From positions 1 through 56,581 of the forward strand of contig CAMFIG010000009.1 in the NCBI GenBank assembly GCA_945952445.1: DNA of 56,581 bases, given 5' to 3'. How positions within the stretch are numbered: position 1 is the first letter of the stretch; each line of letters starts with the position of its first letter. Position numbers and translations under genes: made by a program. Source of the DNA: an uncultured Chlamydiae bacterium (GTDB taxonomy: Bacteria > Chlamydiota > Chlamydiia > Chlamydiales > Rhabdochlamydiaceae). Under the pieces are notes generated by a model. That model searched no databases, was not told the origin of the DNA, and worked only from the letters and a program-made list of their open reading frames with translations. Shown here piece by piece: positions 35,497-45,235 of this stretch.

Positions 35497-38247
35497 TTAT
35501 ACCTGTTGTAAAGAAGGGTCATCAAAATATTTTGATGTATCTTTAGAATCTGCCACGGCAGGAGGAGGGGGAGGAAGCTTACGATGTAGTTTCTCCAGCG
35601 CTTTTATTTTTTCGCGCTTCTTTTCCACATCCCAAGTCCCATCCATAATTTCTTTGACATCGTCTCGATCCAACGTTTCAAATTCCATTAACATATCCGC
35701 CATAAGCTGGACCTTCTCTTTCTTCTCAGTGATCAAAGACACTGCTTGATCATGGGCCTCATCTAAAATTTTTCTCACTTCTTCATCAATCGAACGGGCT
35801 GTCTCTTCCGAGTAATTTTTTTCGTGATAGTTAGGAACCCCGAGGTATTGCCCTCCTTCGTTCCTTTCATCATAGGCTACAGTACCCAGCTTATCAGTCA
35901 TACCCCACTCGCATACCATGCTTCTTACAAGCCGAGTCGCTTGGGTAATATCCATTTGGGCACCGCTTGAAATATCACCGATGAAGATCTCCTCAGCAAC
36001 ACGCCCTCCCATAAGAACAGCCAACTGATCTAGAATCTCTTTTTTCCAGTAACTGACTCGGTTTTTTTTAGGCATAAAATGCGTGGCCCCTAAAGATAAT
36101 CCCCTAGGGATGATCGTGACTTTATCTACCGGATCGGAATGTTGCACGCAAAGAGCTACAACAGCATGTCCTGATTCATGGATAGCGGTTGTTGTCTTTT
36201 CAGCTTGATCCAATTCCAAACTTCTTCTCTCTTTTCCATAACGGACCTTATCGCAAGCTTCCGCAACATCTTGCTCTGTAACAGCACTACGTCCTTTTCT
36301 TGCAGCTAGAAGAGCGGATTCATTCAAAATATTTGCAAGATCAGCTCCAGAAGCTCCTGGAGTATTGCGTGCGACATACATTAAGTCTACCGATTGGTCG
36401 AGCTTAATTTTTCTTGCATGAACTTTCAAAATTTCAAAGCGTCCTTTAATGTCTGGCAAATCAATTACAATCCTGCGATCGAAACGACCCGGTCTTAATA
36501 AAGCTTTATCCAATACATCAGGACGGTTTGTTGCCGCAATAAGAATCACACCTTCGCTTGTGTCAAACCCATCCATCTCAACTAGCAGCTGGTTTAAGGT
36601 TTGCTCGCGCTCGTCATGTCCCCCGCCAATCCCTGCACCTCGATGACGTCCTACAGCATCTATCTCATCCATAAAGATGATACAAGGCGCTTGTTTTTTT
36701 GCTTGGTCGAATAAATCCCTAATTCGACTTGCTCCAACACCTACAAACATCTCAACAAAGTCAGAGCCCGATATAGAGAAAAAAGGACGATCCGCTTCAC
36801 CTGCAACAGCTTTTGCAATGAGAGTTTTTCCAGTTCCAGGCGCACCGATACAGAGAACTCCCTTAGGAATTCTCGCTCCAAGAGCAGTAAACTTGGAAGG
36901 ATCTTTTAAGAACTCTACAATCTCTTGTAATTCTTCCTTCGCTTCATCACAACCGGCCACATCTTTAAATGTGACTTTATTTTTCTCTTTCGTCAAAAGC
37001 TTAGCCGGAGCTTTTCCGAAATTCATCGCGCTGGACCCTACCCCTTTCATTTGGCGGGAAAAAACGAAGTACAACAACAAGACCACTAAGATCACGGGAA
37101 GTAATGTAAGCAAGTAGCTAAAGTAGTTTGGAGAAGGCTCTTCGCTCTTAAAAGTTTTCTCTAAAACCGCATTGCGAGGTTGGTCCGGAGCCTTAAAAGC
37201 TGCCGCTTTATTATTGGGGAAATTTTCCCATTCCTGCTTTGCTTGAGCAAACCATTGCGCATAAGCTTCTGGATCTTGTTTTTCCAAGGCTCTTGTAGAA
37301 AGCTCTTTATTATTGAAAAACCACACTACTTGGCTTACGGTTTGTCTAGCCTTATCTAATTGCGCTTCATTTTTTTCCAGCTCTTCCCCAACAGTATTGA
37401 GCTGTTCCATTTCCGTTTTATAGTTGCGAACACTGCGTAGTTGCTGCAATCGGACATGTTGGCTTTCTTGGGCTAATTCAGCTACCATTGTCTGTAAAGA
37501 TGATAAAGAGCGCTGAAAAACTTCCAAACGCTGCCCTTTAGTAGCCTCTGTTTGATATAGGACACGAGCTACCGACTCTTCCGTTTCTCGGAGCATCTGT
37601 TTCATAGTCTCATTGCCAATCCCGAGGACTGGAGAGCGGAATCCTTGAATTAGACCAAGCAAATCAGATCCAAATGCATTAATCTGCTCTATTCCAGAAG
37701 AGTCCGAAAGAGCTCGAAATTGTTTTTCTAAAAATGCCAAGCTTACAATATCCCGATCAGAAAGACTCTTGATCACAATAGCATTATCGCTTATCGCTGT
37801 ATCATAAATGGGGTCGACCACTCTGAATCCCCCTTTAGGGATTGGCAGTCCGCTTAAATGCAAGAACCAATCTGCCGCTTCTTTTATGTTTTGCCTGGAA
37901 ACTTGCATTTCTTGTGCTAAGCGCTCGCGATCTGCTTGCAGCTCATGATTTCGACCGAGCAATTCCAAATATCGATATCTTGCTTTAGCATCATCTGTAA
38001 CATGATCTTTAAACTTTCCACTAAATGTAACGAGATTGTCATTCAAAGCAACTTTTCGGCTCTCTTCTTTTTGCAACAGATCCAAGTTTACCAAGTGCTC
38101 TACTTGATGGCTAAAAGCAACCTTTGCTGTTTTTTCATTGTGAACATTTTGCACAGTTAAGATGATCAGAACGATCGCTAGCAAGAAAATGAAAAAACCG
38201 CCTGGGAACCCTTTTCTCTCTGACTTGAAATTATTATCACCGCTCAT
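35497..38247 (-). CDS. ftsH: ATP-dependent zinc metalloprotease FtsH, enlarged
   Basis: A 916-residue membrane-bound AAA+ protease, much longer than the ~650 residues of E. coli FtsH. A first membrane helix (residues about 18-35) and a second (about 375-395, [15 protein letters not shown]) enclose a periplasmic region of roughly 340 residues. The AAA+ motifs GAPGTGKT and [11 protein letters not shown] and the zinc motif HESGH are intact. Long FtsH is also seen in Chlamydia. A Pro-rich tail ([11 protein letters not shown]) ends the protein. It degrades misfolded membrane proteins. Confidence 0.95.
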   Translation of the reverse strand: MSGDNNFKSERKGFPGGFFIFLLAIVLIILTVQNVHNEKTAKVAFSHQVEHLVNLDLLQKEESRKVALNDNLVTFSGKFKDHVTDDAKARYRYLELLGRNHELQADRERLAQEMQVSRQNIKEAADWFLHLSGLPIPKGGFRVVDPIYDTAISDNAIVIKSLSDRDIVSLAFLEKQFRALSDSSGIEQINAFGSDLLGLIQGFRSPVLGIGNETMKQMLRETEESVARVLYQTEATKGQRLEVFQRSLSSLQTMVAELAQESQHVRLQQLRSVRNYKTEMEQLNTVGEELEKNEAQLDKARQTVSQVVWFFNNKELSTRALEKQDPEAYAQWFAQAKQEWENFPNNKAAAFKAPDQPRNAVLEKTFKSEEPSPNYFSYLLTLLPVILVVLLLYFVFSRQMKGVGSSAMNFGKAPAKLLTKEKNKVTFKDVAGCDEAKEELQEIVEFLKDPSKFTALGARIPKGVLCIGAPGTGKTLIAKAVAGEADRPFFSISGSDFVEMFVGVGASRIRDLFDQAKKQAPCIIFMDEIDAVGRHRGAGIGGGHDEREQTLNQLLVEMDGFDTSEGVILIAATNRPDVLDKALLRPGRFDRRIVIDLPDIKGRFEILKVHARKIKLDQSVDLMYVARNTPGASGADLANILNESALLAARKGRSAVTEQDVAEACDKVRYGKERRSLELDQAEKTTTAIHESGHAVVALCVQHSDPVDKVTIIPRGLSLGATHFMPKKNRVSYWKKEILDQLAVLMGGRVAEEIFIGDISSGAQMDITQATRLVRSMVCEWGMTDKLGTVAYDERNEGGQYLGVPNYHEKNYSEETARSIDEEVRKILDEAHDQAVSLITEKKEKVQLMADMLMEFETLDRDDVKEIMDGTWDVEKKREKIKALEKLHRKLPPPPPAVADSKDTSKYFDDPSLQQV

Positions 38248-38407
38248 AATAGACTAACAACCGTTTTTTATGTTTTGAACAAAAGAAAAAATTAAACCAC
38301 TCCGGAGAAATTTAAGTAAAGAAGTATTCATGCCAAACCCCTTGAACATGAGCTCCTTATTTTCCCCTTATATAGCGCATCATAACAGAACTGCGATTTT
38401 ATTGTCT

Positions 38408-39718
38408 TTAATTATTAAAGAAATTTATACTAAAAACAACGCTTTCATTGTGTAATTTTAAATTATTACATTTCTTATTAACATCAAAAAAATGATGTAC
38501 TGATGCATTAGAATCGACCAAGCAAGGATATAAAGACTTCAATCGCAAAGGAAGTTTATAAGATCGAACAGAAGAAGAGATTTCTTTTTGATGATGTGGA
38601 TCTAGATTCCTAAAAGCACAAACCTCCCCTTTTTTAACATAAGAAGCTGAGCACAAAAACCTTCCAAACAACGGGTACTCCCAAGGATCGAGAGATTCGC
38701 AAGGGATTTCCCCAATGGGGTTTTTCTCTATTATCCAATCAATTTCACCTGGCATAGAGACTAAAAATACAACCAAGCGTTTTCGATCAATAAGAACCTC
38801 TTTTCCACCTACCCAAAAGCTTTGGTCGGCGGCTCCTTCCTGAATACGATCCCCCATCTTTTGCAATAATTCCCCATTAGGAACCATCTGAAGATGATGA
38901 AAAAAATACTTTAAAAATCCCTGATAATCAAAACGATGCAAATCTTTAAACCATCGAAAATCGCACCAGACTGCCCAACGGCTGCTCTTGCACAATTTCA
39001 GATATCCCTGGTATTTATCTTCAAATACCTCTTTAAAAAGATGAACCCTCTCTGCAAACCTGCATATGTTTAGAGCAATCTTCTTACCAAAAGACTTCTC
39101 GATATAAGGGAATAGATCCTGGCGCATTCTTGCTCTTAAAAATCGCGAATCTCGATTTGTCGGATCCTCAAAAGGCTGAAGACCTTTTTCTTTAAGCCAC
39201 TTTCTCAAATCCTCTCTTGCGGAACGTAGCAGAGGCCGCCAAATTATCATATCGCCTCTTTGATCAATCGGACTCATAGCTCCCAAAGAAAAAAGATCCG
39301 CCCCCTCAAAAAATCTTTTTAAAACTGTTTCCGCCTGATCTTCTCTCTGATGAGCTAAAAGCAGAGCTTGCGCGTTTACTTTCTTATAGATCTGCATAAA
39401 AAAGGACATTCTTTGCTCTCTGGCGTTGTCTTCAAGATTCCCCCCTTCTGCACAGACTCCCCTTTGGACATGAAAAGGAAGCCCCAACTCTTTAGCTGCG
39501 GCTTTAAGCGACTCAGCCTCTTTTGCGCTTTCCTGACGCCAGCCATGGTCAAAGTGAGCTAAATGCAGGTCCAAAGAAAAAAATCTTTTACACTCTAAAA
39601 GAAGATGCAACAAAGCCAAGGAGTCCCCTCCTCCAGAAATCCCAAGCAAAAGAGGCTTTGTTCCTTGATGGTTTTTAGATAAAAAATCTCTTACAGACTG
39701 AAGCAGCGTGTCTTTCAT
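38408..39718 (-). CDS. tilS: tRNA(Ile)-lysidine synthase
   Basis: A 436-residue enzyme that converts C34 of tRNA-Ile(CAU) to lysidine, so that it reads AUA as Ile. The PP-loop motif GISGGGDSLALLHL and the HFDHGWR and NLEDNAREQRM segments are typical. I use the ATG at 39718, because the longer frame to 39757 starts with GTG and adds 13 residues upstream of the domain. A tRNA gene with anticodon CAU resembling its substrate lies at 52665. Confidence 0.92.
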   Translation of the reverse strand: MKDTLLQSVRDFLSKNHQGTKPLLLGISGGGDSLALLHLLLECKRFFSLDLHLAHFDHGWRQESAKEAESLKAAAKELGLPFHVQRGVCAEGGNLEDNAREQRMSFFMQIYKKVNAQALLLAHQREDQAETVLKRFFEGADLFSLGAMSPIDQRGDMIIWRPLLRSAREDLRKWLKEKGLQPFEDPTNRDSRFLRARMRQDLFPYIEKSFGKKIALNICRFAERVHLFKEVFEDKYQGYLKLCKSSRWAVWCDFRWFKDLHRFDYQGFLKYFFHHLQMVPNGELLQKMGDRIQEGAADQSFWVGGKEVLIDRKRLVVFLVSMPGEIDWIIEKNPIGEIPCESLDPWEYPLFGRFLCSASYVKKGEVCAFRNLDPHHQKEISSSVRSYKLPLRLKSLYPCLVDSNASVHHFFDVNKKCNNLKLHNESVVFSINFFNN

Positions 39719-39846
39719 AATGGTTCTAGTGTAGAGAAGGATGGAAAAAAAACCCACATAGAAACAAAAATCACCTCACAAAAAAACTGTCATGAATAAT
39801 CCTAATAACTTACAATTAGCCCTTATCATTGAATGGGGTTTTTGCA

Positions 39847-40944
39847 ATGCCGATCCTTTGGAGATATCTACTCAAAAGCTATTTTCAGGTCCTGCTTTTT
39901 TGTATGTCTGCATTTATCGCAATCCTACTCGTCATCCGATTTCAAGAAATCGCTTGTTTTGCAGCTTCTGGCGCCTCTCTTAAATATATAGGGCTTTTCA
40001 CTCTGTATCAAATCCCCTACATTCTTCCCATCGCCATCCCCATCTCTTGTCTCATTGGCGCTATGATCTTATTTCAGAAACTGAGCCATACGCATGAACT
40101 AACTGCTCTTAGGACCTCAGGCCTTGGACTTTTACCAATAGCCCAGCCACTGCTACTAGCAGGTGTCTTGATGAGCTTGCTAAACCTTACGATCACTTCA
40201 GAAGTCACCCCTTATGCAAAGCGGCTTTCCAAGCAACTTATGTATCAAATCACTTCCGAAAACCCTTTGGTTCTTCTCCAAAAAGACACTCTCATTAAAT
40301 TGAAAAATTCCTATATCGACTTAAAAACACTCGACCCAGGCAAATCAGCGGAAGATGTGATTTTTATTGCCAAGCAGTCATCGAGCCAAAGACTAGGGAT
40401 CATGACAGCCAAGGAACTCCTTGTTAAAAACGGCCAGCTTCTTGGGAAAAATGTATCTTTTATCTCCAGCATGGATTCAAAACTACCTACTTATGACCAT
40501 TTAATTTTGGAAAATCAACATACAATGCAGACCGAAGTCTCGACATTAATGCAATATCTGCACAATTCAGAGCTCGATGAAATCGAAGAGAGCTCTTCAC
40601 TCCGAGACATTCTAGCGAAAGAAACGATAGAAAAACCTGATAGAAGCTTAAGAATCAGCAAAGGAGCGCAGGTTGAGATCTCTCGCCGCATCACATTAGG
40701 TCTTTCTCCTTTTACTTTTACTCTAATTGGAGTGGCTTTTGGCATGGATATCAGCCGTCATAAACGAAAAAAGGGGGTCTTATGGGCATTTGGCCTCGCC
40801 TCTTTCTTTATGATCAGCTTTGTTGCAGCAAAATCTTTCCGCCATACTCCTCACTTTGCTAGCATCTCTTATATACTCCCCCATTTTCTAATATGCGCCC
40901 TTTGCCTATATTCATTTCGAGCGATTGAAAAAGGGGTTGAATAA
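39847..40944 (+). CDS. lptF: LPS export permease LptF-like
   Basis: A 365-residue YjgP/YjgQ-type permease. Three N-terminal helices (LLFCMSAFIAILLVIRF and onward), a periplasmic beta-jellyroll region and three C-terminal helices give the standard layout. With LptG it forms the membrane part of the LptB2FG transporter that extracts LPS from the inner membrane. The start is taken at ATG 39847; a TTG 18 bases upstream is the alternative. Its TAA overlaps the ATG of lptG by one base. Confidence 0.85.
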   Translation: MPILWRYLLKSYFQVLLFCMSAFIAILLVIRFQEIACFAASGASLKYIGLFTLYQIPYILPIAIPISCLIGAMILFQKLSHTHELTALRTSGLGLLPIAQPLLLAGVLMSLLNLTITSEVTPYAKRLSKQLMYQITSENPLVLLQKDTLIKLKNSYIDLKTLDPGKSAEDVIFIAKQSSSQRLGIMTAKELLVKNGQLLGKNVSFISSMDSKLPTYDHLILENQHTMQTEVSTLMQYLHNSELDEIEESSSLRDILAKETIEKPDRSLRISKGAQVEISRRITLGLSPFTFTLIGVAFGMDISRHKRKKGVLWAFGLASFFMISFVAAKSFRHTPHFASISYILPHFLICALCLYSFRAIEKGVE

Positions 40945-42023
40945 TGGGATCCAAAATCTGGCAGCGTTATCTTCTAGCCCAATTTTTCAAAGTGTTTTTC
41001 CTTTTTCTTGCCGGTTTTTTTCTCTTGTATAGTGTGTTGGACTATTCCACACACATGCAAGACTTTATTAAAGACAAAAGAATCCAAATCGCTGATCTTT
41101 GCTTATACTATGGCTATCAATTCATCAAGCGTGCAGATCTTCTACTCCCTCTCGCCTTACTCGTTGCCGTTATTAAAGTCTTAACCACATTGAATACCAG
41201 CCGAGAACTCATCGCCTTGCAAGCAGCAGGGTTACGGATCAAAACAATTTTCCGCCCCTTTTTTCTAGTCGCTTGGGTCTGCTCTTTATTTGTATTGATC
41301 TCAGAGGAATGGATTCTTCCTCAATCCTTGAATTATTTGGACAAATTTAGAGAAACACATTTTCGACACTCGTTTAAAGGCAAAAGAAAAGACCCTTTCT
41401 TTGTTCTTCACCTGAAAGACAACTCTAAATTAGTATATAAAGAGTACCTTTCAGATAAAGAGATCTTTTTTGATGTATTTTGGATCCGCTCTTTTGACGA
41501 TATATGGAGGATCAAAGAACTCCGAGCAGATCCCAAAAACCCTATAGGGAAATACGTAGACCACCTCACACGGAATAACGATGGTTTTTTTGAAAAAAAA
41601 GAATCCTTTGAAACATGCCGCATACCCACTCTTAAATGGCAAACCAATCTTCCCAGAAAAGGGATAATCCCTATTGAAAATCGGAAAATTTCACAATTAT
41701 ACCGGCTGCTATTCATCAATGATGCAACTACAAAATACCAAGCAGGAGAAATTGCGACACATTTTTATTATAAAATCGCCATTCCATGGGTTTCTTTTCT
41801 CGCTCTTATAGGAATTTCCCCCTACTGCATTCGTTATACAAGGACCTCTTCAGGACTTATTCTCTATGCGACAGGGGTTTTTAGCCTCATTGCGTTCTTT
41901 ATGCTTATCGACGCCTGTGCTATCCTGGGGGAAAATCAAAAAATCTATCCACTAGCAGCCATAGCTCTCCCCTTTGTCCTCTCCCTTCTTTGCTGTGGGT
42001 GGAAATATGCTAAACTTAAATAA
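40944..42023 (+). CDS. lptG: LPS export permease LptG-like
   Basis: A 359-residue permease of the YjgP/YjgQ family. The opening WQRYLLAQFFKVFFLFLAGF and the segment SRELIALQAAGLRIKTI, conserved as the LptB-contacting coupling helix, support the call. The overlap with lptF means coupled translation. The order lptF-lptG beside tilS and ftsH is chlamydial. Confidence 0.87.
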   Translation: MGSKIWQRYLLAQFFKVFFLFLAGFFLLYSVLDYSTHMQDFIKDKRIQIADLCLYYGYQFIKRADLLLPLALLVAVIKVLTTLNTSRELIALQAAGLRIKTIFRPFFLVAWVCSLFVLISEEWILPQSLNYLDKFRETHFRHSFKGKRKDPFFVLHLKDNSKLVYKEYLSDKEIFFDVFWIRSFDDIWRIKELRADPKNPIGKYVDHLTRNNDGFFEKKESFETCRIPTLKWQTNLPRKGIIPIENRKISQLYRLLFINDATTKYQAGEIATHFYYKIAIPWVSFLALIGISPYCIRYTRTSSGLILYATGVFSLIAFFMLIDACAILGENQKIYPLAAIALPFVLSLLCCGWKYAKLK

Positions 42024-42828
42024 TATGGACTCTTTTTATATGCATGAATCGATAGACATATCTCCTCAAAAAGCATGGAAACTTAAAACACTGCTCTTAC
42101 TGCACATCTTAGCAGCCCTTCTTATAAGCACTCTATTTTGGCCTGTGACAAAAGGATTCTGGCAAGCTATCGATCTTTTTTTCTTTCAAACTCTGAATGG
42201 GTCTTTAGAAGGAAGAAAGTATTGGCAGTTATTCTGGGCTTGCGCAAACCATCGCAATGCGGACTGGGTGGAAGATGTCTGCATCCTTTTATTTTTTATC
42301 TTGCATATACGCAATACAGAAAAATCTCTTCGCCCAAGAAAAACAGCAGAGCTCATCTTTTTAATTCTTTACGCAGCTTGGATTATTTTCTTTATGAATC
42401 GAGTTATTTTCAAACAAGTGGTGTCAATTCCCCGAGAAAGTCCTACTCTCCTCGTAGATGGCAGCATTAGTCTAGCGAAAGAGATCCCTTGGATGAAACT
42501 TAAAGTAGATTCCTCAAAAAGTTTTCCTGGAGACCACGGAACAACAGCGCTTTTATTCGCAGCGGGCTTTAGCTATTTCTCCACAAAAAAATTCCGCATA
42601 GCAGCCTGCCTATATGGAGTTTTTTTATGTCTACCTAGAATGATCGTTGGAGCCCATTGGTTTACGGACGTCTTGATCGGAAGCGGATCGATTGCCATGG
42701 TCTGGCTAGGCTGGGCTTTTTGTTCTCCCTTTGCTCGGCTTTGCATCGACAAAATCGAAAGCCTTTTGCTTTTAGTAAAAAACCTTCCGAAAAACCTTAA
42801 AGTTCGCAGGTTAAATAAGACATCTTAG
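42007..42828 (+). CDS. PAP2-family membrane phosphatase
   Basis: A 273-residue integral membrane phosphatase. The core motifs SFPGDHGTTALLF (motif 2) and PRMIVGAHWFTDVLIG (motif 3, with the catalytic His) are clear; motif 1 (KQVVSIPRE) is degenerate because the usual RP is RE. The start at ATG 42007 has GGTGG just upstream and overlaps lptG by 17 bases. PAP2 enzymes in this setting often act on lipid A, undecaprenyl pyrophosphate or phosphatidylglycerophosphate. Coupling to lptFG favours a lipid A or LPS role, by inference. Confidence 0.78.
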   Translation: MLNLNNMDSFYMHESIDISPQKAWKLKTLLLLHILAALLISTLFWPVTKGFWQAIDLFFFQTLNGSLEGRKYWQLFWACANHRNADWVEDVCILLFFILHIRNTEKSLRPRKTAELIFLILYAAWIIFFMNRVIFKQVVSIPRESPTLLVDGSISLAKEIPWMKLKVDSSKSFPGDHGTTALLFAAGFSYFSTKKFRIAACLYGVFLCLPRMIVGAHWFTDVLIGSGSIAMVWLGWAFCSPFARLCIDKIESLLLLVKNLPKNLKVRRLNKTS

Positions 42829-43249
42829 TTTTAAAGATAGAAAAGCTCTAAAACAGTCGACTTTGTAGCACCTCCTTCTAGAATTAAGATTAGTCCAGAC
42901 TACTTCGTAGAAAGGCACACACACCTAAATTCCCGATTTTTTTATTACATGCAAAACATTTTTCGATGCTAAAGTCAAAAAAACCAACCTTTCCTTCGAG
43001 CAATTTTATCCATACACACTCAAACATATCCATACTTCTTTAAAATATATGGGAGATTTAGAAGCTTTAGAGAAAGCGTCGTTCTTTGCTAATGTAAATA
43101 CATCATGAAAGCAATAGCTAAAACTTTGACTTCGACTACCGGAGACAATTTAGAATCAAGATGTTTGGCTTTATCATCTTGTATTGAAATCCCCCAAAAA
43201 TGACCCAATTTAAGCCAATAAGAAGCATTTACTTTAAACGAGGTTCATT
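42829..43249. other. 421-base AT-rich intergenic region before the OmpW-like gene
   Basis: No coding sequence or RNA gene is recognised. A possible promoter consists of TTGACT (43126-43131) and TAGAAT (43151-43156) with a long 19-base spacer, about 94 bases before the next start codon. A small hairpin CTAC-TTC-GTAG occurs near 42900. Nothing else stands out. Confidence 0.4.
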
Positions 43250-43939
43250 ATGGCAGCAAAATACTTGAATAAGCTAGCAGCAACTTTTCTACTAGCTCTT
43301 TCTCTAGGATCTATCGAAATCGGTCATTCTCTAGAAACAAATTCTGCAAATACAAAAACAGATGCCTTTACGCCTACAAAAGGTGGAGATTGGTTTACAA
43401 GATTAAGGGTTCTTTATCTCTTGCCCAACAACCACAGCGGATCACTTAGTACAGTACCCCACTCAGGAGTAAGCGTCAGCCAAACATTTACAGGCGAATT
43501 TGACTTTGGATACATGTTCACGAAGTATCTTGGATCCGAGCTTATTTTAGGAACTTCTCACAACTCGATCTGGGGACAAAAAGCCCTTTCTGGAACAAAG
43601 ATTGGATCCACGTGGGTATTACCTCCTACTCTCACCCTACAACTCCGGTTGTTCCCTTCTTCAAAAGTGCAACCATACTTTGGTGGTGGGGTCAATTACA
43701 CGCTGTTTTATGGAGAGCATTGCTCGATTAATAACACTCATTTAAAATTAAAGCATTCATGGGGACCTGCTGCACAAGTAGGCGCTGACGCTTTTTTCAA
43801 AGGCAACTGGTTTATCAATTTTGACGTGAAGTATATTTGGATGAATACCACTGCATATCTCACTGGAGCTGTTCCTGGAAGAGTACATGTAGACATCAAC
43901 CCATGGGTATTTGGTCTCGGCATCGGCAGAAAATGGTAA
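43250..43939 (+). CDS. OmpW-family outer membrane beta-barrel protein
   Basis: A 229-residue protein with a signal peptide (LAATFLLALSLGSIEIGHS) and an eight-strand barrel. The sequence shows GGDWFTRLRVLYLLPN, PPTLTLQLRLFPSSKVQPYF, and a C-terminal strand INPWVFGLGIGRKW, all as in OmpW. GAGG lies six bases before the ATG. It is monocistronic and has a strong terminator. It may serve as a small pore for hydrophobic molecules; in other Chlamydiae it could be an outer-membrane complex component. Confidence 0.83.
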   Translation: MAAKYLNKLAATFLLALSLGSIEIGHSLETNSANTKTDAFTPTKGGDWFTRLRVLYLLPNNHSGSLSTVPHSGVSVSQTFTGEFDFGYMFTKYLGSELILGTSHNSIWGQKALSGTKIGSTWVLPPTLTLQLRLFPSSKVQPYFGGGVNYTLFYGEHCSINNTHLKLKHSWGPAAQVGADAFFKGNWFINFDVKYIWMNTTAYLTGAVPGRVHVDINPWVFGLGIGRKW

Positions 43940-43947
43940 CCGTTCCT

Positions 43948-43979
43948 AAAGAAGGCAAAATCTATTTTTTGCCTTCTTT
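43948..43979. terminator. bidirectional terminator between the OmpW-like and transposase-derived genes
   Basis: AAAGAAGGCAAAA (43948-43960) pairs with TTTTGCCTTCTTT (43967-43979) through a 6-base loop, with T-runs on both strands. The stop codon of the minus-strand gene (43962-43964) falls in the loop. Confidence 0.8.
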
Positions 43980-45074
43980 TAAGATAGATAGAATCAATGA
44001 CAAAAGAAAACAATGAGATAATATGTATTCAAGATTTGCGTTTTTTCTACGTAAATATGATCGTTCCATGAACATTTGATGAAAAAACTCTGAAGAGTAT
44101 TGACTATCCCAAGATTCATAAATCTTCGACCATTGATAATAAGAACGAGCAAGAGGGGTAAACAATCGACGATCTTGCTTTAATGGGATTCTGATTCCTT
44201 TTTTTCCTATACAATCTCTATCGAATTCATTACATAACCCATAAAAATCACTTGCGCACTTATATCTCAAAGCTTTTCTTCTCTCCTCAAATCCAAAACA
44301 CTGCATCCTTTGTCTATTTATTGTAACCAAGCACTGGCAAAAAACATTGCCATTTTCATCATAAAAAATATCTTTCGCCAAAGGGAGCACACTCGCCTGA
44401 CAAGAGTTCTTTACTTGCAAAGCGATTACAGGCTTAATTTTGTATTGATCCCAGATCTCAGCAATCAAGTGTTCTTGGTCATATTCCTCTTTTCCTACAA
44501 AATAATTACACCCATTCAACAAGCTTGGGCAATTCCTCTTCATTTGCTCCAAAAGCCCTATCACATGTTCTTTTATGGAAATGGAGTCTTCTCTTATCCC
44601 TCCTAAAAGGGGTATATCGTAATTCACATCTAAAAAATATTGAAAACGAGCAGCCAAAAAAATATCATTGGAAGAATTCTTTTTGGATCTCATAGAGAAT
44701 TGTTCCACTGCAATTGTTTTCCCTAGATCTGGCATCACATTTTGCATCTCGACTAATAGCTGATGTAAAAGCGCATAGATTTGTTTTATATACTGCGTAA
44801 GCGTTGTAAAAAAACGGGAAAAGGCTGAGGCAGAAGGGCATAAACGATCTCTAACCTGATAATTTCTGCGAAGCTCTTCTGTGGAAGCAAAAAATGCGTA
44901 TTTTTCCATCAATAACTCCCACATGTATTGCACAGGGAAATCATTCCGTCCCACCCCTCTTGCCTGTTCCAACATAGAAATAAGTTCTTCCGAAAAACAG
45001 CTATTGCAAACAAGCTCTAGTTTTTCAAGAGGAGTTAAACTGTGAATTTTCTTCCATAACAAATGCTTTTGCAC
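43962..45074 (-). CDS. transposase-derived protein with lost DDE residues
   Basis: A 370-residue protein resembling the DDE transposases of the IS1182/ISNCY-like group. PSASAFSRFFTTLTQYIKQI, then DLGKTIAVE, then the block around YKIKPVIALQ and later RRLFTPLARSYYQWSKIYES follow the family order. In active members IAVEQF reads xxxDGK and VGKEEYD reads xADKGYD; here the first Asp is Glu124 and the second is Lys195, so catalysis is unlikely. The frame is intact over 370 codons, which suggests either recent inactivation or domestication. The GTG start is supported by AGGA eight bases upstream. No terminal inverted repeats were recognised. Confidence 0.6.
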   Translation of the reverse strand: MQKHLLWKKIHSLTPLEKLELVCNSCFSEELISMLEQARGVGRNDFPVQYMWELLMEKYAFFASTEELRRNYQVRDRLCPSASAFSRFFTTLTQYIKQIYALLHQLLVEMQNVMPDLGKTIAVEQFSMRSKKNSSNDIFLAARFQYFLDVNYDIPLLGGIREDSISIKEHVIGLLEQMKRNCPSLLNGCNYFVGKEEYDQEHLIAEIWDQYKIKPVIALQVKNSCQASVLPLAKDIFYDENGNVFCQCLVTINRQRMQCFGFEERRKALRYKCASDFYGLCNEFDRDCIGKKGIRIPLKQDRRLFTPLARSYYQWSKIYESWDSQYSSEFFHQMFMERSYLRRKNANLEYILSHCFLLSLILSILKEGKK

Positions 45075-45235
45075 CGCTAGAGTCCTATTTAATAGATTCT
45101 AAACTCTAAATATACGACTTCACAATGACAAGAGAAAAATCAAGAAAATTACCGTTCATCCATTAGAATCTTTCGAAAAAAAAGAGTCTCCAAGTAGACT
45201 AGAATTAGAAACGCACCTTACAAGGAGCCGATTTA

